From Neoceratodus forsteri (taxonomy: Eukaryota > Chordata > Ceratodontiformes > Ceratodontidae): DNA of 64,000 nt. Of this stretch, positions 24,603-36,168 are shown one piece after another. The notes under the pieces are model-generated. The model did not search any database, was not told the origin of the DNA, and saw only the letters and a program-made list of their open reading frames with translations. The stretch lies in assembly GCA_016271365.2 (NCBI GenBank), contig CM057456.1, positions 1,398,193,001 through 1,398,257,000 on the forward strand. The letters run 5' to 3'. Numbering within the stretch: the first letter of the stretch is position 1; each line of letters starts with the position of its first letter. Position numbers and translations under genes: made by a program.

Positions 24603-27600
24603 CAATCAATCAATCAAAATCTTTATTTAACCAGGCAGGCACCATTGAGCAAGCTAATTTTCGAGGTGGACCTGGGGTTTACTGTACAAAAGAAGAGTTC
24701 ACTCAACAAACAGCAACAGATACAATGCAGGGACATAACATCAGAGGCATGTGTAGATACAGGTGCAAGTTTAAGTGCAGGATACAATACAAAAGAACAC
24801 TATACAGTCAGTCCAATTTGTACAACACAAGTGCATTGGAGAACTGGACAACAAATGATGTTGCCAACAGAGTCCAGTCTAGTAAAATGCAACCAACGCG
24901 TCCAACAAAAGGTCAAAGAGCAATTGAGGTGTATATAATTAGACAAACAACGGTATTGCTGGTAAGGTCCAGGCTCAGTTAGGTTCACCCTGGTCCCACA
25001 AGGGGATATAGCAGGAAGATGACGCAAAATACGAAGGGAAGGAGGGAGGGAGGAAGGGAAGTGAGTAAAGAGGAGCAGGTGATGAGAATGGGAAGGGGCC
25101 AGGACTGGGAATATGTGAAAGCTTGAGAGAAGCTAAGTCCAAGTTTTGGATAATTAAAACGGAGGGACACAGGGGTACTATGGGGAGGGTGGGAGAAAGG
25201 GGGTCAGGCAGTGGAAGGGGATGGGCCCTAAGAGCAGAAGCAACAGATATTCAGAAAAAGGAATATGGGACCCTCATTTTAAGGCTAACAAAGGCATGAT
25301 TCCTTATTGTGGCTCAAGTATAGCATTTTGAAGGCTTGATGGCTAATGGGATTACTTACTTTAATGTTTTTTTGCAGCTTGTTCCACAATTGAGGCAGCA
25401 CATAGCTAAGGGAGGCCTGACCAAAGCAGGATCTGGCCTTGAGTACCTTCAGCGAAATGTCAGAAGCACTTTGCAGTGCATAACTACTTTGTAGGCATAG
25501 TGGTAAGCAGTCCGAGATATAGTCAGGCAGTTTGTTGAGGAGGACTTTGTAGGTCCAGGTTGCGGCTTTCATCTGTCGTCGGAAGCTGAGAGATGGCCAA
25601 CCTACTGCTGAGTACAAAAAACAATGGTGGGTATTCTAGGGAAGGTATGTTATAAATCTTAGGGCTCTGTGATGGAGCGTATCAAGTTTCATGAGTGCAC
25701 CAGCATGACCCTGGCTGTAGAGAAAGTCAGCATAGTCTATTAGGGAAAGAAAGTAGTTTGCACTAATCTCATCGTGGTGTCCCTAGTAAGGAGGTTTTTT
25801 TATCCAAAAGAAGAGAATAAGTCTCTGTCTAAGTTTCTTTGACAGTTCTTCTATATGTCCTAGGAAGGAGAGTTTATTGTTAAGCCATACCCCCAGATAC
25901 TTGAATTTAGGTACATACTCCAGCTGTTCGCCAAGTATTGTGGTAATCAGGGGAAGAGTCCCAGATGTGGCCGGGTTTGGTAAATTGGGAAAGGGCAAGA
26001 GTAGCATTGCTTTAGTTTTCTTAACATTCAGGAGTAACTTCTGGTTTAGCAACTGAAGCTGAAGAAGATTGAATTTGTCCTGGAGATCTGTACATGCCGC
26101 ATCAGGGGAGAGTCTACCGATGTAGAGCACTGTGTCATCTACGAATAGATAAATATGGGCCTTTTTTAGGGTGACATCAATTCTATTGATGTAGACTGTG
26201 AATAACAGAGGACCTAAAATAGAGCCTTGGGGTATGCCCCTCAGGAGGGGTTTTAGAGGCGAGACATCCCCATCAGCTGTTACTTGCTGCAAGTGGCCTG
26301 TAAGGTAGTTATTGAACCATCTGAGAGAAATGGCATCTAAGCCAATATTCTGGAGGGACGAGACAAGCAGGCTATGATTGACGGTGTCAGAGGCTTTGCT
26401 TAGGTCCAAAAACACTGCGCATACAAAGTTCTTATTATTCAGTTCACCCTGCCAGTCATTGGTTACTTTGGCTAGAGCTGAAACTATGCTTTGTTGTGCT
26501 CTAAAGCCAGATTGCAATGGGTTGATCAAGTTAGCCAAAATAAGGTATTTCCTAAGCTGAGAATTCACAATTTTTTTAACATCTTGTACAGGACTGGGAG
26601 AAGTGAAATTAGCCTGTAGTTGTTAACGTCACTGGGATCCCCAGATTTAAACAGGGGGATAACTTGGGCTGTTTTCCAGATGGAAGGAAGGGCACCCTGA
26701 GAAAAGGATAAGTTAACCAAATGTGTAATAGGCACTGCTAGGACACCGTAGGCCACCTTTAAGAAGTAAGGGTCAATGAGGTTGATGCCTGCACTTTTTC
26801 TGACATCTAGCTTCAGCATGAGTTCTTCAACTTCTTTCAGAGAAGTAGGCTGAAGAGTGAAGGTTGAGGTGGGGACGGTGGTTCCTTGGTTATTAAAACC
26901 AAGTTGCACACAGAGAGTATTGGCTGGAGAGGTATTGAAGACTAGCCCTGCAGTGGCAAAGGGGTTGTTGAAGGAATCAAGAATTGTCAGTTTATCGACA
27001 GTAGTGGTAGTGCCAATTGAAATTTTGGTAGGCAGGGAACTACCAGTAGTATGGCCTTCTAAGTCTTTAATTATTCGCCAGAATTTGGAAGAACACATAG
27101 ATAAGAAATCATGTTGGGAGCGGTAATAACTAGCCTTTGCTTCTCTGACCTTCTTGCGGCAGAGGTTTCTCGCCTTCCTGAAAAGGTTCCAGTCATTTGG
27201 GAGTTTAGTCTTCCGAGCAGTTTTCCAGAGTGCATCCCTGTGCCACAAGGTGTCCTTAAGCTCATTTGTGAAGCACCGTCAGGACTTATTTCTAACACAC
27301 ACTTTAACTATTGGTGCATGTTTATTAAGAGCACCAATCAGAATGTCTTGGAAAATGTTGTATGCAGTAGCCACAGAGTTTGCTAAATAAAAGTTCTGAC
27401 ACAGCAAGGAAGAGCCTAACTCGGTAATGAATGCCTTGGGATAGAAATTTCGCCTGCACCTCTTGTTAGAGAATTTGAGTGCAAATGAGGGAATATGATT
27501 TGACCTTACACAGGCAATGAAACTGTGATCACTGATGTCTGAGAAAAGGACACTAGCATGGGTAAATAAATGAGGTTTACTAACTAGGATAATGTCCAAC

Positions 27601-28260
27601 AGCATGCTGTTAGTAGGGTTAAATTTCTTTGTCGTGTAGGTTCGTTGATAAGCTGTGACAGCCCAAATGAGTCACAAAACATTTTTAGAGGACTAGAGAC
27701 ACTGGAAAGCCAGTCTAAATTGAGATCACCCAGAAATATAACCTCTGAGGATCTGTGGCCCAATATATTACTTAAATGATTCAGAAGCTGCATTCCTGCA
27801 GATGGGGGCCTGTAACAGCCTGTTATACAAAAGGAAATGCCAGATGAGATCTCGACCTGAAGAGAGAGGCTTTCGAATTCATTGGGGATGGATACCGAGT
27901 CAATGATAGAGACAAGGAATTTGTCTTTGTCATAAATAGCCACCCCTTCACCCCTAGTTTGTCTGTCAGCTCGGAACAGAGAATAGGAGAGGAGGTTCAC
28001 GTCATGGTTGCTAGTTTGCGGATGAAGCCATGATTCTGTAACAACCAGGATGTCAGGGGTAGTGTGACATATCCAAACCTGGATAGCAGTTGTTTTTTTT
28101 TTAACAAGCTACGTACATTTATGTGCTTGAATTTTAGTCCTTTAAGGTTAGGTATGTCAGCAGGGGAACCAGTGGCAGTGGGGGAGCATAGGTTGCTTTA
28201 CATTGCCTGAGCATAGTAGTAGGAGAAACAAGAGCTTCTTAGTGGCACCTATGATGAGCT
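24603..28260 (-). mobile_element. Rex1/Babar-like LINE, nearly complete
   Basis: On the minus strand the element ends 'ttaaataaagattttgattg' with a (GATT)n tail at about 24603-24615. The coding part runs from about 28130 to 25285. It lies between ORF1 and ORF2 of an L1-like element with the same orientation, so it is probably a younger insertion. The 5' limit is uncertain; repeats at 28.9-30.0 kb may be its 5' region. Confidence 0.7.
25285..28130 (-). pseudogene. Rex1/Babar-like ORF: endonuclease + RT
   Basis: Endonuclease: 'PDILVVTESWLHP' near 28050, then 27584-28000 with 'GEGVAIYDKD', 'CYRPPS' and 'VIFLGDLNLDW', then 27279-27605 with 'SDISDHSFI' (Ser-Asp-His motif). RT: 26565-27248 with 'ITHLVNLSFSQGALPSIWKTA' and 'VIPLFKSGDPSDVNNYR', then 25783-26568 with 'LDLSKASDTVNH', 'GIPQGSILGPLLFTVYI', 'YLFVDDTVLY' (Val for Ala in the YADD box, Asp pair intact) and 'KFKYLGVWL'. 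C-terminus: 25285-25617 with 'GWPSLSFRRQ' and 'LPDYISDCLP'. Only a handful of stops and frameshifts divide it, so it is one of the better preserved LINEs here. The clade name is from motif resemblance and could be another CR1-group lineage. Confidence 0.82.
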
Positions 28261-28874
28261 TTAAGAGTCTGGTCCATTCGTGCTTGGGGGGAACATGATA
28301 TTGACAGGGGGAGCCCTGAGACTAATGCCTAACTGTGTTAAAGCTACATAAAGTAAAGTCTTGCCAGCGAATGACAAGGAAACGTGGACACAATTATGGG
28401 AAAGATATAGGTCCTCTGATACAAGCTCTGCTAGAGTGCCAGAATGTGAGATTGAGAGAGAATCCAAGGAAGGGGAATTGCAGATGCTTAGGAGGTACAC
28501 AATAAAGCTTCAGACATCCTTACAGCCCATAAAGCTAGAAAGACCCCACATGACACGAGGAGAATTCCACAAAGGTGAGTCTATGCATAAGGAGCATAAT
28601 GCCATCAGCATGGAGCAAAGGAACCAATAAGGCATTCTTATTTTTTAAACCTAAGCCCGTAGTGCACAGAAGCACCAACCAATGTAATTCTCTGCCTGGC
28701 GTATGAGCAAATGAAATGGCCAGAGAACTCACACTTGTATTGTAATAATTTGGGGTTGGAGAAGGAAATATGGGATAGAGAGCTTCAGCCAATGATAGGA
28801 GACTAGCGGAAGTGGGCAGGGTTATATAGCATTTAATGGAGGCCTAAGGAGGGGGTGGGGGGAGGGCAAGAATA

Positions 28875-29985
28875 TTCATCCGACTGTCTAGACCCAGACA
28901 GAGCCGAGGCAGAAGCTCCTTCCTTGTGTACCTTCTTAGTTGGTGAATCGGGTGGGTGGTAGGCTCTGAGCACCATGGGGCGCTCCTGGTTTGAATCCTT
29001 ACTGCAGCAGCAGTCACCGCCCAAGGGACTTGGAGAGCGCCTGCTGGAAATGGATGGACACGGATTAGATGAGGCTCTGGGCTGGCGGGTGTACTTAAAA
29101 AGGACAAAAGATGCACAAAAGAGCTGTGGCAATTGATTGTGCTCAAATCGGGGGAAGGTTTCAGACTACAGCCGGGCGCCTTCTATGACTGGGAGATTAC
29201 TGCGAGCACAAGGCTCAAGGGGAGGGATGAGCAGGGACAGCAAGACCTTGATTAAGTACAGCCAATTAAAGAAATTGCAATACATGACTTGACAGGAAAC
29301 ACTTTTTGTTTTCCAATTCCCTTGCACAATTTTACTCTAACAACCCCAAAAGCAGTAGCAAAGGAGCTGCATGGGAACTGCCCTGTCCCAACAGCCTAGA
29401 GATACTCAGTTGGAGGTGTTTGTAGCCGCTAAGGCACAGGGAGTTCCAACATTGACCAGAACTGCATGCTGACTCTGGCTAGGCGCGGAGAAAGGACAGT
29501 TGTTTCTGCAGTAGTCTACAAGTCGCTACACATTACATTTACGCACATTACATTTAGAATTAGTCATTGCATAGTGATAAAGCAGCAAGCACATTTAGAA
29601 ATTTCAAAATACCAGGCAAAAAGGCAGACCAATCAGGGAGCACTACTTGGCAAAGCAGCCAATGAGCACATATCCCCATGTGGTGCCAAAATTTTGTTCT
29701 TAGTCAGAATATTCAGCCGACTGTCCAGACCCAGACACAGCCGAGGCAGGAGTGCCTTCCTTGCGTACCTTCTTAGTTGGTGAATCGGGCAGGTGGCAGG
29801 CTCCAAGTGCCATGGGGTGCTCCTGGTTTAAATCCCGATTGCAGCAGCAGTCACAGCCCAAGGGGCTTGAAGAGCACCTGCTTCTTAGTTGGTGAATTGG
29901 GTGGGTGGCAGGCTCTGAGCACTGTGGGGCACTTCTGGTTTAAATCCTGACTGCAGCAGCAGTCACAGCCCAAGGGGCAAGTAAA
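28875..29985. repeat. Three direct copies of a ~110-170 bp GC-rich unit
   Basis: Copy 1 (about 28873-29045) and copy 2 (about 29708-29882) share 'cgactgt.tagacccagac', 'ttcttagttggtgaatcggg', 'caccatggggcgctcctgg' and 'gcagcagcagtcac'. A shorter copy 3 (about 29882-29980) abuts copy 2 and starts at 'ttcttagttggtgaattggg'. They lie just upstream of a minus-strand LINE, the place where tandem 5' UTR promoter monomers occur in some LINEs; that role is inference. An alternative is a separate tandem repeat broken by about 660 bp of other sequence. Confidence 0.65.
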
Positions 29986-30573
29986 CAATGCACATACATA
30001 GTCTCTGGTTAACATTCAAAAGCATCAAAAAGGAACAGAGCAAAATCACTATTTGCATAATCAGGCATAGATCCTTATGGTACAGATGAAAAAAAAAGAG
30101 AATGAAAATTAACACAAATGCAGTAGGTAATAAAAGCTTTAGTCCCAGAACATGCTCAATTTGCAGGCAACAGGCTTGAAGCTAGGGGAAATCATTCTTG
30201 ACTGACATCGCAGGAAGGAGTAATCGGCCCAGAGAAGCAGTCCAGACCGAAGTTCATGGCTTAGAGCCATCGGGGAAGGAACTCTTGCACGCTGGCAGAG
30301 CCCTAGACCCAGACCTTATCCCAGTCGGGGTACATCATAAGTAGTAAGCCACTTACTTCTCAGACAGTTTAGGTTGTTGCCTCTGTGGTCTGTGGCAGAA
30401 GAAAGCACCTCAAAGCTTCCCTTTCTTGTGCCAGCCGTCGGGATGGGCTGAGGGGGATCGGGGCCTGTTCCCCCAACGAGGTGTGCTGGACATTCACTGC
30501 AGTGACTTCAGCCCAGGATTTTACCACAGCAGTAGGTGCTGGGAGGGCCGTAAGATCTGCCTCCTGACTGGTG
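29986..30573. other. Unassigned; possible end of L1-like ORF1
   Basis: 29986-30360 shows nothing recognisable. 30369-30602 is open on the minus strand, continuing from ORF1 in another frame, and may be its degenerate C-terminal extension. Confidence 0.3.
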
Positions 30574-31631
30574 TTATCTCGTAGGGTCAGCAGAGGGGGC
30601 AAATTTATTTGGAGAGTGGTACTGACTCAGGACTTCCACTTCTGACACAGGGGCCATGGCATCCATCTGCTGGGTGATTGGGTGCATCTTCTTCTCGTGT
30701 TGATGCAGTGAGTGGCACTTTTTACTGCGATGAGGGAGAGGCTTCAAACTGGTAGACCTGGGGCTTGGAAAAGGGTGACGGGGGGGCCAGCTGAGGCTTC
30801 CATACAACGTGGAAAATTGGTAGGAGCACTAGGGGCTTTAAAGAGCTCCAGATTTTGAAAGTCTTTTGGGAACTCCCACCACAAGTAGTCCAGGAGACTA
30901 TCAGGGGTAGAAAAATAGATAGGAGCCCCATTTCTTACCACCTGCATGGTTGCCGGATAACAGAGAGAAAATGTGATGCGGTGAGCATGGAGGATTTTCT
31001 GGCATACTGTGTAGGCCTTGCACCACTCACTTAGCTCCTTAGAGTAATCCTGGTATATCTGGATATTACCGCCGTTCCAGGTAAGGGGGCCTTTGTCCCT
31101 GGCTGTTGCTGTGACCAGCTCCTTTGGTCTAAAATCCAGGAACTGGGCCAGGATAGGACATGGGTGCTCTCCTTGCTTAGGTGCTGGGGCTAGCATGTGG
31201 TGGGCCCACTCAATGTGCAGAGCTGTCACAGATGGGAGGCCTAAAAGATGTGGTAAGGTGTCCTGGAGAAAACAGACTGTGTCTTGCTGCTCGGCCTCCT
31301 CAGGGAATCCGAGAAACCGCAAGTTATTGCGACGGCTGCGGTTTTCTAGGTCATCCACCTTGTCTTGAAGGAGATGGATGAAGCGGGCCTGTTCCTGAGT
31401 TGTAGCAGATAAATCTTGCAGGGCAGAGTCATGAGCCTTAAGCTGCCACTCTGTGTGAAACAGTCTAGTTTCTATAGCCTGTAAAGTTTGAGTGTTACTA
31501 TTGAGAGCAAGAGTCACTTTGGTCATCTGTGCCATCAGTTGATTAAACATCATCTCCATTTTTGCAGAGTCAGATTGATTTGGAGAGGAGGAAGCCATCC
31601 TGCAGGCTGTAGATCTAGGGAAGGGCTCCAA
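30574..31631 (-). pseudogene. L1-like ORF1 (coiled coil + RRM, Transposase_22 type)
   Basis: L1 ORF1 proteins trimerise through a coiled coil and coat the element RNA. The frame 30744-31631 (295 codons) has a hydrophilic N-terminus, then a long heptad-rich stretch ('MMFNQLMAQMTKV' to 'HLLQDKVDDLENRS'). Next comes the diagnostic junction 'ENRSRRNNLRFLGFPE' into the RRM-like domain, and a C-terminal domain containing 'RITFSLCYPATM'. The reading frame shifts near its end and continues in 30574-30807. Length is close to that of typical ORF1p. It lies upstream of, and on the same strand as, the ORF2 at 19.9-23.7 kb, so the two are probably halves of one element separated by later insertions. The start could be the Met at 31631 or an internal Met near 31598. 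Confidence 0.85.
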
Positions 31632-31820
31632 CAGGCACTATTCTTCCCAGAAATGAAGAAAATGAGGACAACGCAATGTAGCAGGTAAGTCCCTCTTCAA
31701 GGTTTGTGCCTTTAAAGGATGAGAAAATCCCCTAGAGCAGGATGTCTTAGGATATGAGCCCATGCACAGTCAGAGAGCAGAGTAATTATGCTGCCCTCTT
31801 GGTTGAAGGCTAAGCCATGC
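31632..31820 (-). other. Probable 5' end of the L1-like element
   Basis: Sequence immediately upstream of ORF1 on the minus strand; no further domain. The 5' boundary is not defined. Confidence 0.3.
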
Positions 31821-31924
31821 CCCCCAATATTTGGTGTTTAACATAGCAGTGACCATTGAACCTTAACTATACTGACACTACCATAGCGCCAGATTAGTTA
31901 CTGTTAGTGAGAGTGTTTAATGTT

Positions 31925-32276
31925 AAAGGCCAATTGCTGCAGCTTAATAACTTTGGAATGGTTCAATGGATTTGCATGAAATTTGGTATACATCACCACT
32001 TTTGGTAGGTCTGTCGATCTGGCAAATCTGGTTTGAATCCCTTGTGTGGTTTCTGAGTTACAGAGTGTTGGAAGAAAAAAAAAATCAGACGTTCGTGTTT
32101 TTTGATGTTTTTATGTCCACCTGTATCTTAGAAATGGCTTTAGCTTCTGGGCTGAAATGTTCAGGGTAGAAAGTCTTGTCCTCACATATGTGTCTTTTGA
32201 AGGTTTGGTGGAAAAATATTAATCCATTCCAAAATTATTAAATGTTGAATTTCCCATTGTTTCCTATGGGAAAAAT
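31925..32276 (-). repeat. Interspersed repeat family X, copy 2
   Basis: On the minus strand this copy shows 'tttttcccatagg', 'accaaaccttcaaaa' and 'cagcccagaagctaaagcc' in the same order as 19095-19415. It lies just beyond the 5' end of the L1-like ORF1. Confidence 0.5.
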
Positions 32277-32479
32277 AGATGCCCCCACATGAAAATGGAT
32301 TTTGTGTTGCAGTACAGAATCCCTTTTCACAGACAGGGTCATCCTGTGCCGGAGGTGGGAAATTCTTTTTTGTGTATCAGTCATTTTGTTTTCCCACTTG
32401 GTGAGTGAAACAAAAGAAATAACACACAAAAAAAGAAAGAAATTTAAAAAATTAACATGAAAAACTTGCTAAAGGGCAC

Positions 32480-33424
32480 CAGTTTAGCTACATTCTCATG
32501 TTTTTTTTTTTTAACTTACTTTACTTTATGATGCTTCCGGTGGCAACCCCCTTTTGCCCCCCTCACGAGCAGACCCGGGACCCTTTAGCTCACAGTGCCC
32601 CCTTGATTCCCCCAGGGCGGAGCCTTGGGGTCCACCCAGCATGGCCCATTGGATCTATGTCTCGAATGCAGCGGGAAACTAGGTCTGTGACTTGGTGGGG
32701 GTGTCATTGGGCACGCTGGAGGATTTTTCATGTTTGTTTTGTGTTGCAGGGAACATGTCAGCTGGATGCCATGATGTGACCATGTCATGCATCCTACATG
32801 CCTTCCCCAAGATGGCACTTGCTAGTGCTCTGGTACCATTGCATCCTGTGGTAACTCAGGAGCACCAGATCAGAGTCACTCTACCCTCCCCCGGAGGTGG
32901 CGAGCATACCATGGCTGCTCAATCCACCCACGCCCCAGCTGGCCCTTGAGCGTCCTGATTCTATTTCCAAACCTGGGTCACCCGCATCACAGTGGTCAAT
33001 CTTTCCACTGCGCCAGTGGGCTGGCTGTTTCTTTTTTATAAAACTATTTATAGAAACAGCTTATCTGAGCACCCAGAATCCCCAGAGGTTAGCTTAGTGA
33101 GCAGAGCACTTCCCCCGTGTTCTCTGTATGAGAACTGTGGGATTTTCTTGACTTTTGCAGCAGCAACTGGAACGTGTGCTGCCAGCTGCTGTTGTACATG
33201 TGGCCCCTTTCCCCTGGTGTCTAGTGACAGCCCCCCGCCCTCTGGTTGCCATCCCCCTTCTTTGTTATTTATATTTAGAATAATAAACTGATACTGGGAT
33301 GCTCACTCCTGGTATTAGGTGCCCCTCCCCAACCCCAACCATTCTTTTAATAATAATTGCCGACACTGGAATGCCCAATCTCCGTGTCAGCATTCGCACA
33401 CCCCCCACCCCAACTGGTAATTAA
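32480..33424. other. Unassigned GC-rich stretch
   Basis: Short overlapping frames are open on both strands with no recognised domain. Similar C-rich blocks ('ccccaccc') recur at 33.3-33.4 kb, bordering the hAT-related segment that follows. Confidence 0.3.
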
Positions 33425-34140
33425 TGCTGCTCATTCATTGCCGCAGTGAGAGTCAGCAGTCATTCAGAGCACAGTCTGTGACCAGCTATGGAGGTGAGAT
33501 TAGGGCTGTGCTGGTTGCAGATCGGGAATAGGAATTGCGGGCGGGGTGGGTGGGGTGGTCAGCCATTACCTAAGAGGGTAGTGGGTGAGTGCAAGCAACT
33601 AGGCCACCAGGAATATAACTTACACTACAAGGTAATATGTTCTGTTTTTATACTAGGACTTGGATCGGGCATCAGGGGAGGCAGGAGGGAGTACTACAGT
33701 ACAAGGATCTTTTTTTTTTTAAGACAATGAGTAGGGACATCGGTGAGGGGTGAAGGGACCACTAGACTACCAGGTAATTTTGTTTAATTACCGGTTGGGG
33801 GTGTGTGTGTGCAAAAACCGACATGGGATTGAGCACCTTGATGTTGGCAATTATTAAAAGAACGGGTGGCCAGGTAATTTCTTTTATACTAGGATGGGGA
33901 TCAGAGCATTGGGAGGGGAGGAGGCACCACTAGACTTCTTGGGGCACAGGGCAGTACCAGGACAGTGATCGGAGAACTGGGGTTAGGGAAAAGGAGCACT
34001 ACATTGCTAGGGAAAATGGTTAGCAGCAGCATAGCAATTGGAGAACTGGGGGTGGGGGGGGGAATGGACCACTACACTACCTGGGATGGACATTGGGGGA
34101 GGAGGAAGGGACCACTAGACTACCAGGGACATTTTTAATG
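33425..34140. repeat. Segment related to the foldback hAT interior
   Basis: 'gctcattcattg', 'atggaggt...agggctgt.ctggt' and recurrent 'accactaga..accagg' words appear in the same order as in the right half of the foldback element at 4604-5735. The 'gaccactagactaccagg' motif itself recurs several times (33770, 34075 and 34110 region), so the segment is internally repetitive. No TIRs were found, so it may be a deleted or rearranged relative. Confidence 0.5.
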
Positions 34141-34149
34141 TTAGTTTTC

Positions 34150-34430
34150 ATGGGATTGGCACCCAATGGGATACTATTTTGCAAAAAAAGGATAATTTAC
34201 CGTGCTTTCCCTTTCACTACAATGGCATTTGCTCGATGTAGAATTCTGTTTCACAAAAGGATCCTTTATCGTCCTTTCCCATTGACTACAATGGGAAAGC
34301 ATAATAAAGGATCCTATTGTGAAACAGGATTGTACATCAGGCCAATCCCATTGTAGTCAATGGCAAAGCATGATAATGGATCCTTTTGCGAAACAGGATC
34401 CTGTTTTGTGCTTTGCTTCCATATATTTAA
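34150..34430. repeat. Cluster of alternating inverted repeats
   Basis: About four copies of a motif made of 'cccattgtagtcaatgg', 'aaagca..ataa' and 'ggatcctttt...gaaacaggat' occur in alternating orientation. The central pair, about 34258-34315, forms a near-perfect hairpin: 'ggatcctttatcgtcctttc' against the reverse complement of 'gaaagcataataaaggatcc'. Open frames here are by-products of the repeats. It abuts the MULE's left TIR, but the MULE boundary appears separate. Confidence 0.65.
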
Positions 34431-34475
34431 ATGGGGTTTTCCCCTGTCAACCCAGCCGCCCACTCCTTCGGGTAC

Positions 34476-34523
34476 ATGACAAATCGCTCCCGCGATTTCG
34501 CCCCGTGACAAATCACTCCCGAC
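34476..34523 (+). repeat. MULE left TIR
   Basis: Starts 'atgacaaatcgctcccgcga'. It contains two 'gacaaatc.ctcccg' sub-repeats, probably transposase-binding sites (inference). Its partner is 36455-36502 in inverse orientation, with 41 of 48 positions identical. Confidence 0.8.
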
Positions 34524-34710
34524 AATAGACTCCCGGGTCAACCCATCCCTATGACAATGGCCATCCTACGACAATTCGCTCCCGCTAACGCCCGCTAACG
34601 CACCATATAGTGACCGCCCACTACACTAATTAAAATTTGCATCCTGGGTATTTCAAAGCTTTTAAAAGTTGGTATCGCTTACCGAAATTTCAGTGACTCC
34701 AGTTTTCAAA

Positions 34711-36144
34711 ATGACTGGCCGATTCTTAATGTCACAGCGTGATAAAAAAAAATTTGTGGATGATGAAAACTATCTATATACCTTCCACAAACCAGGACAC
34801 ATGAGCAGAGCTATTTGGCAGTGTGAGCTAGCTGTACAAAAACCAAAGCTATGCAATGCAATGCACAGATTCACACTAAAGGCTACGAGGATCCTACAAT
34901 TATACACCGTTTCTCAGTTCATTCTCATGCACCTGATGCCTGTGCTGTTGAAAAAGTTGAAGCAATACATGCTGCAAAAGATAGAGCTTTGGCTACTCAA
35001 GATAGTACTGCACAGGTGCTTCTGCATTCAAAATCAAATATAACACTTGCCTCCCAAGGAAAAATTTCAGACAAAAACCTGAAACGGACTATACAACGGG
35101 TTCGAGTTCATGGGGCACCTCCAAACCCCAAAAACTTAATGGATTTAATAATACCTGAATCGTACACTGTCTATAAAACATCAGACTGTGGTGAGACAGT
35201 ACCATTCTTATTGCATGACAGTGGCCCTGGTGAAAGTAGAATATTAATTTTTGGGACACACACAAATTTAACAGTCTTGGAGCGATGCTCACACTGGTTT
35301 GCAGACGGCACATTCAGCGTCTCCCCCGTTCACACAGTTATATGTCATTATGGGAGAGTGCTTTGGAAATGTGCAGCCAGCGATTTATGCATTGTTGCCT
35401 GGTAAAACAAGAGACTGTTATGAGCATCTGTTGTCAGCCTTGAAAACTCTATGTCCTAAGTTGAACCCCTGCCTGGTCATGACTGACTTCGAGAAAGCAA
35501 CACTGAATGCATTCCGTACTGTATTTCCTCAGTCAGAGCAAATAGGTTGCTTCTTTCATTTCACTCAATGTATATATCGAAAGATTCAAAATGAAGGGCT
35601 TGCTGCAAAATATGCCCATGACCCAGAATTTGCTCTTAAATGTAAATATCTGCCAGCTTTGGCTTTCTACCCCCCAGAACAAGTCATCACTAGATTTGAG
35701 GATATATCAGACGAAACAAAACAAATTTTCACTGATGAATTACAGCCTGTAGTTGATTATTTTGAGGACACTTGGGTGGGCAGGAGAAACAGAAGAGGGA
35801 ACGGAAGAAGACCACCACAGTTTGCAATTACATTATGGAATCATTATGCAAGTGTGTCCAACGGAAGGGCTAAAACAAATAACATTGTGGAGGCATTTCA
35901 CCGTGGGATGCAGAGTGTGCTGTGTATGTCGCACCCCACGGTGTGGAAATTTATAGATGGCCTAAGGGGGGTTCAACGTAAAAGGGATTCTGAGGTTGAG
36001 CAAATTATAGCCGGTAAACCACCAAATGCTTCACGGAGGGTTTACCGTGACAATGTAGCTCGCCTCGCTAGCATTTTAGAAAAATGTGCATACCGCACAA
36101 CTGAGGAGTTTCTTCGTGGAGTTGCTCACAGCTTTGATTATTAA
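34711..36144 (+). pseudogene. FLYWCH-type MULE transposase, two frameshifts
   Basis: The protein cuts the TIRs and inserts the element. From ATG 34711 a FLYWCH zinc finger is visible ('NYLYTFHKPG', 'WQCELAVQKPKLCNA', then 'VHSHAPD'). A linker follows, then the MULE DDE domain. First Asp is in 'FADGTF' (codon 35304), second Asp in 'VMTDFEKA' (35485). The MULE Cys/His signature is 'GCFFHFTQ', and the catalytic Glu is in 'NNIVEAFHRG' (35890). The C-terminus ends at TAA 36142-36144. The frame changes near 34855, where 'atgca' is duplicated in tandem, and again near 35320 in a C-run, so the present sequence is not one ORF. All catalytic residues survive. At about 470 codons it is short for a MULE but fits the FLYWCH group. 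Confidence 0.88.
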
Positions 36145-36162
36145 TTTTATTTTCTCAATTTT

Positions 36163-36168
36163 AATAAA
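36163..36168 (+). terminator. Polyadenylation signal of the MULE gene
   Basis: AATAAA lies 18 bp after the transposase stop codon and inside the element's right TIR. Confidence 0.5.

Noticed and set aside
28200..29150. Rex1-like LINE ORF1
   Set aside because: Minus-strand frames of 79-100 codons show no zinc knuckle, coiled coil or RRM; not enough to call a protein.
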